34,521 nt of DNA from Bacteroidota bacterium (GTDB taxonomy: Bacteria > Bacteroidota > Bacteroidia > Chitinophagales > Chitinophagaceae): the NCBI GenBank assembly GCA_023412975.1, contig JAEZRB010000028.1, positions 1 through 34,521 of the forward strand, in the 5' to 3' direction. A program made the translations under genes and the position numbers. Positions 31,421 to 34,521 of this stretch are shown piece after piece. How positions within the stretch are numbered: position 1 is the stretch's first letter; every line of letters begins with the position of its first letter. A model generated the notes under the pieces. It had not been told where the DNA came from. It ran no database searches and was given only the letters and a program-made list of their open reading frames with translations.

Positions 31421-32935
31421 TTAAAATTTCATGACCAGTTTGCCCAGGATGGGTATTCTCGCCAGTTCTTTTTTCTCAATTTTTGCTACGAATACGGTAA
31501 ACAGAATAAGTAATAGTGTTGCTGTGCCAAAATTGAACCACCTATTGTCCCATGCGGCCACCAGGGCACGATGAATACCATAAATGATCAGCACCAGCGC
31601 CAGGTAAGACAAAAGTTTCTTGCGTGCATAGGGAACTGGATAGTTTTTTTGTCCGAGTACATAGCTGACCACCATCATAAACAGGTAACAGCAGAATGTA
31701 GCGGCGGCAGCGCCCAGGTAATGGAATTTCGGTATAAGCAGGATATTCAGCACGATCGTGATGACGGCACCACCCAGGGTGATCATCGCACCCATCATGG
31801 TTTTATTGGTGAGTTTGTACCAGATGCTCAAATTGTAATAGATGCCAAGGAATATATTTCCCAGCGCCAGGAAAGGCACAATATTGAGCCCCTCTACCCA
31901 GGCTGCTTTATCGATGGCCTCGAAAAACCAGGCAAACACATCTATATACAAACTGATCAGCAGGAACATAAAGCAACAGGCGATCACAAAAAACTTCATG
32001 ATGCGTGCATAGGTACGGGGTGCATTCTCTTCCTTGCTCTGGCTAAAGAAAAATGGTTCCGCAGCCATCCGGAATGCCTGGATCATTATCGTGATCAGGA
32101 CCGCGAGCCGGTAGATATTCCCAAAGATCCCGAGCTGGTGTTTCGCTTCGGCTTCGGGCAGGTCTACTACGTGCTGGTAGATCAGCCGGCTGAGCATATC
32201 GTTGACCATACCGCCCATGCCGACAATGATCAGTGGATAGGAATAGACCATCACTTTTTTCCATAGCTCCCTGTCAAATTCAAACCGGATTTGGAAAAAT
32301 TCTTTTCGCAATAATAAAAAAGTGAGAATGCTGCCAGCCATATTACCGATCAGGTAATAACCGATGCCGATTTCCGGGCGGTAAAATGTACCCAGGAAGG
32401 TATCTGGATTTTTTTCGACATACTTTGGAATAATGGCAAGAAACAGTATAACCACGAGTAGATTTAGCAATACACCGGCCAGGGTTGCAAAAGCGTAACG
32501 CCGTGGCCTGTTTTCCTGGCGCAACTTGGCAAATGCAAGGGTGCTGATGGCATCGAAAAAAATAATAACCGCCATCCAGGTGATGTATTCAGGATGGTTT
32601 TCGAGATTGGCCCATCGGGCAATATCATTTTTAAAATAAAATAGAATAGCCGTTAAGAATACTGTAGACACCAACAGCGAAACGGACAGGGTATTGTACA
32701 CCCGGTTCTGATCAAAATCGCGTGAATAACGAAAATAGGCTGTCTCCAGGCCGTAGGTAAACAGGATGTTCAGGAAAGGAATGATGGCATAAACCTGCGT
32801 TAGGTCGGCCGTCGTTGCCGGTTGGGCGAAGATCAGCGGCAGGCTCAGGTTCATAATATAACCGAGGAAACGCCGCGCGATGGTGGGCACACCATACCAA
32901 AGAGTTTGTCCTGCCAGTTTTTTGATGCCGCTCAA
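31421..32935 (-). CDS. Polysaccharide/lipid flippase (MOP superfamily, Wzx-like)
   Basis: A 504-residue membrane protein with about 14 helices, opening with the family-like GIKKLAGQTLWYGVPTIARRFLGYIMNLSL and ending in a basic tail. It belongs to the multidrug/oligosaccharidyl-lipid/polysaccharide exporter superfamily, whose Wzx-type members flip undecaprenol-linked sugars across the inner membrane. No glycosyltransferase or polysaccharide gene is near, so the cargo is unknown; it may serve a housekeeping envelope role, since its partner gene rpiA is housekeeping. The 231-codon frame on the opposite strand is a shadow. A promoter candidate lies directly upstream. Confidence 0.88.
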   Translation of the reverse strand: MSGIKKLAGQTLWYGVPTIARRFLGYIMNLSLPLIFAQPATTADLTQVYAIIPFLNILFTYGLETAYFRYSRDFDQNRVYNTLSVSLLVSTVFLTAILFYFKNDIARWANLENHPEYITWMAVIIFFDAISTLAFAKLRQENRPRRYAFATLAGVLLNLLVVILFLAIIPKYVEKNPDTFLGTFYRPEIGIGYYLIGNMAGSILTFLLLRKEFFQIRFEFDRELWKKVMVYSYPLIIVGMGGMVNDMLSRLIYQHVVDLPEAEAKHQLGIFGNIYRLAVLITIMIQAFRMAAEPFFFSQSKEENAPRTYARIMKFFVIACCFMFLLISLYIDVFAWFFEAIDKAAWVEGLNIVPFLALGNIFLGIYYNLSIWYKLTNKTMMGAMITLGGAVITIVLNILLIPKFHYLGAAAATFCCYLFMMVVSYVLGQKNYPVPYARKKLLSYLALVLIIYGIHRALVAAWDNRWFNFGTATLLLILFTVFVAKIEKKELARIPILGKLVMKF

Positions 32936-32952
32936 ATTGCCGGTTTTAACAA

Positions 32953-32984
32953 CAAATGTAAAGGCTGAAGGGTCAAATACACAA
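32953..32984 (-). promoter_or_regulatory. Promoter candidate for the flippase-rpiA operon
   Basis: On the minus strand TTG (32982-32984), 21 bases, then TACATTTG (32953-32960), an exact TAnnTTTG. The box ends 18 bases before the ATG, so the leader would be short. The spacing equals that of the divergent promoter at 33018-33049. Confidence 0.5.
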
Positions 32985-33017
32985 TATCCATATGGCTATC
33001 TTCAAATTTGTAAGAGC

Positions 33018-33049
33018 TTGCAACCCATTTAGGGTTTCTATTATCTTTG
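33018..33049 (+). promoter_or_regulatory. Promoter candidate for the coiled-coil protein gene
   Basis: TTG (33018-33020), 21 bases, then TATCTTTG (33042-33049), an exact TAnnTTTG box, 15 bases before the ATG at 33065. This is the clearest Bacteroidota-type promoter in the window. Confidence 0.6.
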
Positions 33050-33064
33050 TATAAATTTTTTAAT

Positions 33065-33709
33065 ATGAAACGCCTTTCTTTTTTCGCCTGTTTTATACTG
33101 ATGTTATCGGTTGTATCATTCTCCCAGGCTTATGAGACCAGTATTACTTATGATAAAAAGAAGCAGCGGGCTATCGCTATTGATTATGCCTATCCACAGG
33201 AAGCGGTTCAGAACGCGATAACCACCCGCATTCAAAAGGAAGGACATAACATGAAAGCCGAAAAAGGATTGTTCAACAAGGATAAAGGGTTTATTATCGT
33301 TAAAGATGCCTTTGTAACCGAGATCAGTGAAGAAAGACTGGACTATATCCTTAAAGTGGATAGAAAAAGCCGGAAAGACAAGGATGAATCCACGCTTTAC
33401 CTGGTCGTCAATAAAAATGGCGAGGACCTGATCAATACAATGAGCGCGGATGAGATCAGGAGAATAAAATCATTCATGACCGACCTGGCTCCCGATATTG
33501 AGGAGGCCAACCTTGAACTCCAGATAAAGGCACAGGATGATGTAGTCGTAAAAGCGGAGAAGAAATATAAAGACCTGCAGGATGAGAAGGCAAGCCTGGA
33601 GAAAAAGCTCCAGAAAAACCAGGAAGAGATCGAAGCACAGGAAAAAAATATCGAAAACCAGCGCTCAGCCCTGGAGCTGCTGAAAAGTAAAAGAAAGATC
33701 ACCAACTAA
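33065..33709 (+). CDS. Secreted coiled-coil protein, 214 residues, unknown
   Basis: A protein with a Sec signal peptide (MKRLSFFACFILMLSVVSFSQA), a mixed alpha/beta middle part (about 25-125) and a strong coiled coil from about residue 135 to the end (NLELQIKAQDDVVVKAEKKYKDLQ and on, ending in LELLKSKRKITN) with heptad-like Lys/Glu/Leu spacing. I do not recognise a family. The frame can be extended to a TTG at 33047, but ATG 33065 fits the signal peptide and the promoter at 33042-33049. Its stop codon overlaps the stop of the convergent cytochrome gene. Confidence 0.8.
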   Translation: MKRLSFFACFILMLSVVSFSQAYETSITYDKKKQRAIAIDYAYPQEAVQNAITTRIQKEGHNMKAEKGLFNKDKGFIIVKDAFVTEISEERLDYILKVDRKSRKDKDESTLYLVVNKNGEDLINTMSADEIRRIKSFMTDLAPDIEEANLELQIKAQDDVVVKAEKKYKDLQDEKASLEKKLQKNQEEIEAQEKNIENQRSALELLKSKRKITN

Positions 33710-34521
33710 GGGTTTGGGTTACCATACCTTGGGTCTTGAATAAATGCAGAGTCTGTAAGGGTGCGCAGAAACAGGGCCAGGTTAATGGCCTCGTCATCTG
33801 CCATGGGAATTCCACCTGCAAGTGAAGGATCGAGGGTAGCACTTTGCTGTATCCCGTTTCGATAATGGTTGATGCATTGTGCCAGGGTGTTGAAACGGCC
33901 ATCATGCATGTAGTTGGAAGAGATATAAACGTTTCTCAAACTTGGCACTTTAAATTTGAGCGAATCTGCAGGGTCATTACTGATCCTCATCCTCCCAAAG
34001 TCCTGTAAAAAATTATCAACCGGCAAACCGATATTACGCAGGCTGTAGTCGGTAAACATCGGTTCGGGGTGACAACTACTGCAGTTAGCCGTGAACACCT
34101 GGTATCCCTGTTGTTCCTGGACTGTAAAACTTGCCTGTCCTTTTTGTACCCGGTCGTATTTTGAATTGGCTGACACCATGCTGCCGGTAAATTGTGCCAG
34201 CGCTTTCAATATATGTTCGGCGCCTATAAAATCTGTTCTGAACACTTTCCTGAACATCTCGCGGTATTCTGCGACACCCTGGAGTTTTGCCACTACGTCG
34301 TTAAAATTTTCACCCATTTCCAGGTGACCATTGATGGGATGTGCAGCCTCGTCAAACAAAGAGCTGAACTCGCCATCCCAGTGAAATTTATCCTGCCACG
34401 CCAGGTTGAACAACACAGGAGCATTGCGCAGGGTGTGCGAATCAAAAACGCCATGACTGCGATCATGTTCATAGGTTCCAAATGCCGCGATCTGCATATG
34501 ACAGGATGAGCAGGGATGCAC
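33706..34521 (-). CDS. Diheme cytochrome c peroxidase (CcpA/MauG family), 5' end missing
   Basis: The frame is open to the right edge, so the N-terminus (signal and first residues) lies outside the window. The visible 271 residues carry two heme-attachment sites, CSSCH at the very start (4-8) and CSSCH at 147-151, with the family marks LRNAPVLFNLAWQDKFHWDGEFSSL, HPINGHLEMG and KVPSLRNVYISSNYMHDGRFNTL. The family reduces hydrogen peroxide in the periplasm or, in MauG, oxidises protein residues; peroxide detoxification is the default guess. No second gene of the operon is visible. It converges with the coiled-coil gene with a 4-base overlap (33706-33709). Confidence 0.88.
   Translation of the reverse strand: MHPCSSCHMQIAAFGTYEHDRSHGVFDSHTLRNAPVLFNLAWQDKFHWDGEFSSLFDEAAHPINGHLEMGENFNDVVAKLQGVAEYREMFRKVFRTDFIGAEHILKALAQFTGSMVSANSKYDRVQKGQASFTVQEQQGYQVFTANCSSCHPEPMFTDYSLRNIGLPVDNFLQDFGRMRISNDPADSLKFKVPSLRNVYISSNYMHDGRFNTLAQCINHYRNGIQQSATLDPSLAGGIPMADDEAINLALFLRTLTDSAFIQDPRYGNPNP

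Noticed and set aside
31571..32266. 231-codon plus-strand frame opposite the flippase gene
   Set aside because: It lies wholly antisense to a well-supported membrane protein gene, is very rich in His, Gln and Asp as expected from reversed hydrophobic codons, and has no recognisable motif.

Overview
The window looks like chromosome from a member of the Bacteroidota, most likely a Chitinophagaceae-type soil or freshwater bacterium. The reasons are a SusC/SusD outer-membrane pair, a DUF5686 protein with a carboxypeptidase-regulatory-like domain, many Sec or lipoprotein signals, promoter-like TTG...TAnnTTTG boxes, few Shine-Dalgarno sequences, and a HTH_34 regulator next to creD. This placement rests on gene content only. 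I see no rRNA, tRNA, CRISPR array, prophage or complete insertion sequence.

Layout. (1) 1-1523: the end of a Bat-type (aerotolerance/VWA) operon, cut by the left edge. (2) 1524-1841: no gene, but three degenerate ~95-bp hairpin-forming repeats. (3) 1842-5953: rsgA, a small lipoprotein, a small unknown protein, a gamma-carbonic-anhydrase-like protein, a class III aminotransferase and a small membrane protein, ending at a strong hairpin terminator. (4) 6038-18966: a glycerol/glycerophosphodiester locus. On the minus strand, in order of transcription, it reads glpD, susC, susD, metallophosphoesterase, SGNH hydrolase, glycerophosphodiesterase, glpK, glpF; glpR is divergent. (5) 18997-21480: a DUF5686 outer-membrane protein. 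(6) 21606-25821: an envelope operon (membrane protein, HTH_34 regulator, membrane protein, DagK-type kinase, DUF1361 protein, CreD) with the same palindrome in front of two of its genes. (7) 25967-29843: an NTF2-like lipoprotein and a 1120-residue peptidase-like/propeller/barrel protein. (8) 30090-32935: an MBL-fold hydrolase, rpiA and a flippase. (9) 33065-34521: a coiled-coil secreted protein and a diheme cytochrome c peroxidase cut by the right edge.

How the genes work together. Region 4 is the most interesting. It can be read as a complete route from an outside glycerolipid-like or glycerophosphodiester polymer to glycolysis. SusC/D would take up the ligand. The SGNH hydrolase would remove acyl groups, the GDPD lipoprotein would release glycerol-3-phosphate, and the metallophosphoesterase could remove phosphate. 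GlpF would admit glycerol, GlpK would rephosphorylate it, and GlpD would oxidise it to dihydroxyacetone phosphate. GlpR probably controls the set through TTTCRTTT-type sites in the glpD-glpR gap. The individual families are known; their assembly as a PUL-like lipid-headgroup locus is my inference.

Region 6 suggests a compact regulon in which the HTH_34 protein controls its own neighbours through ACTTTG-N5-CAAAGT palindromes.
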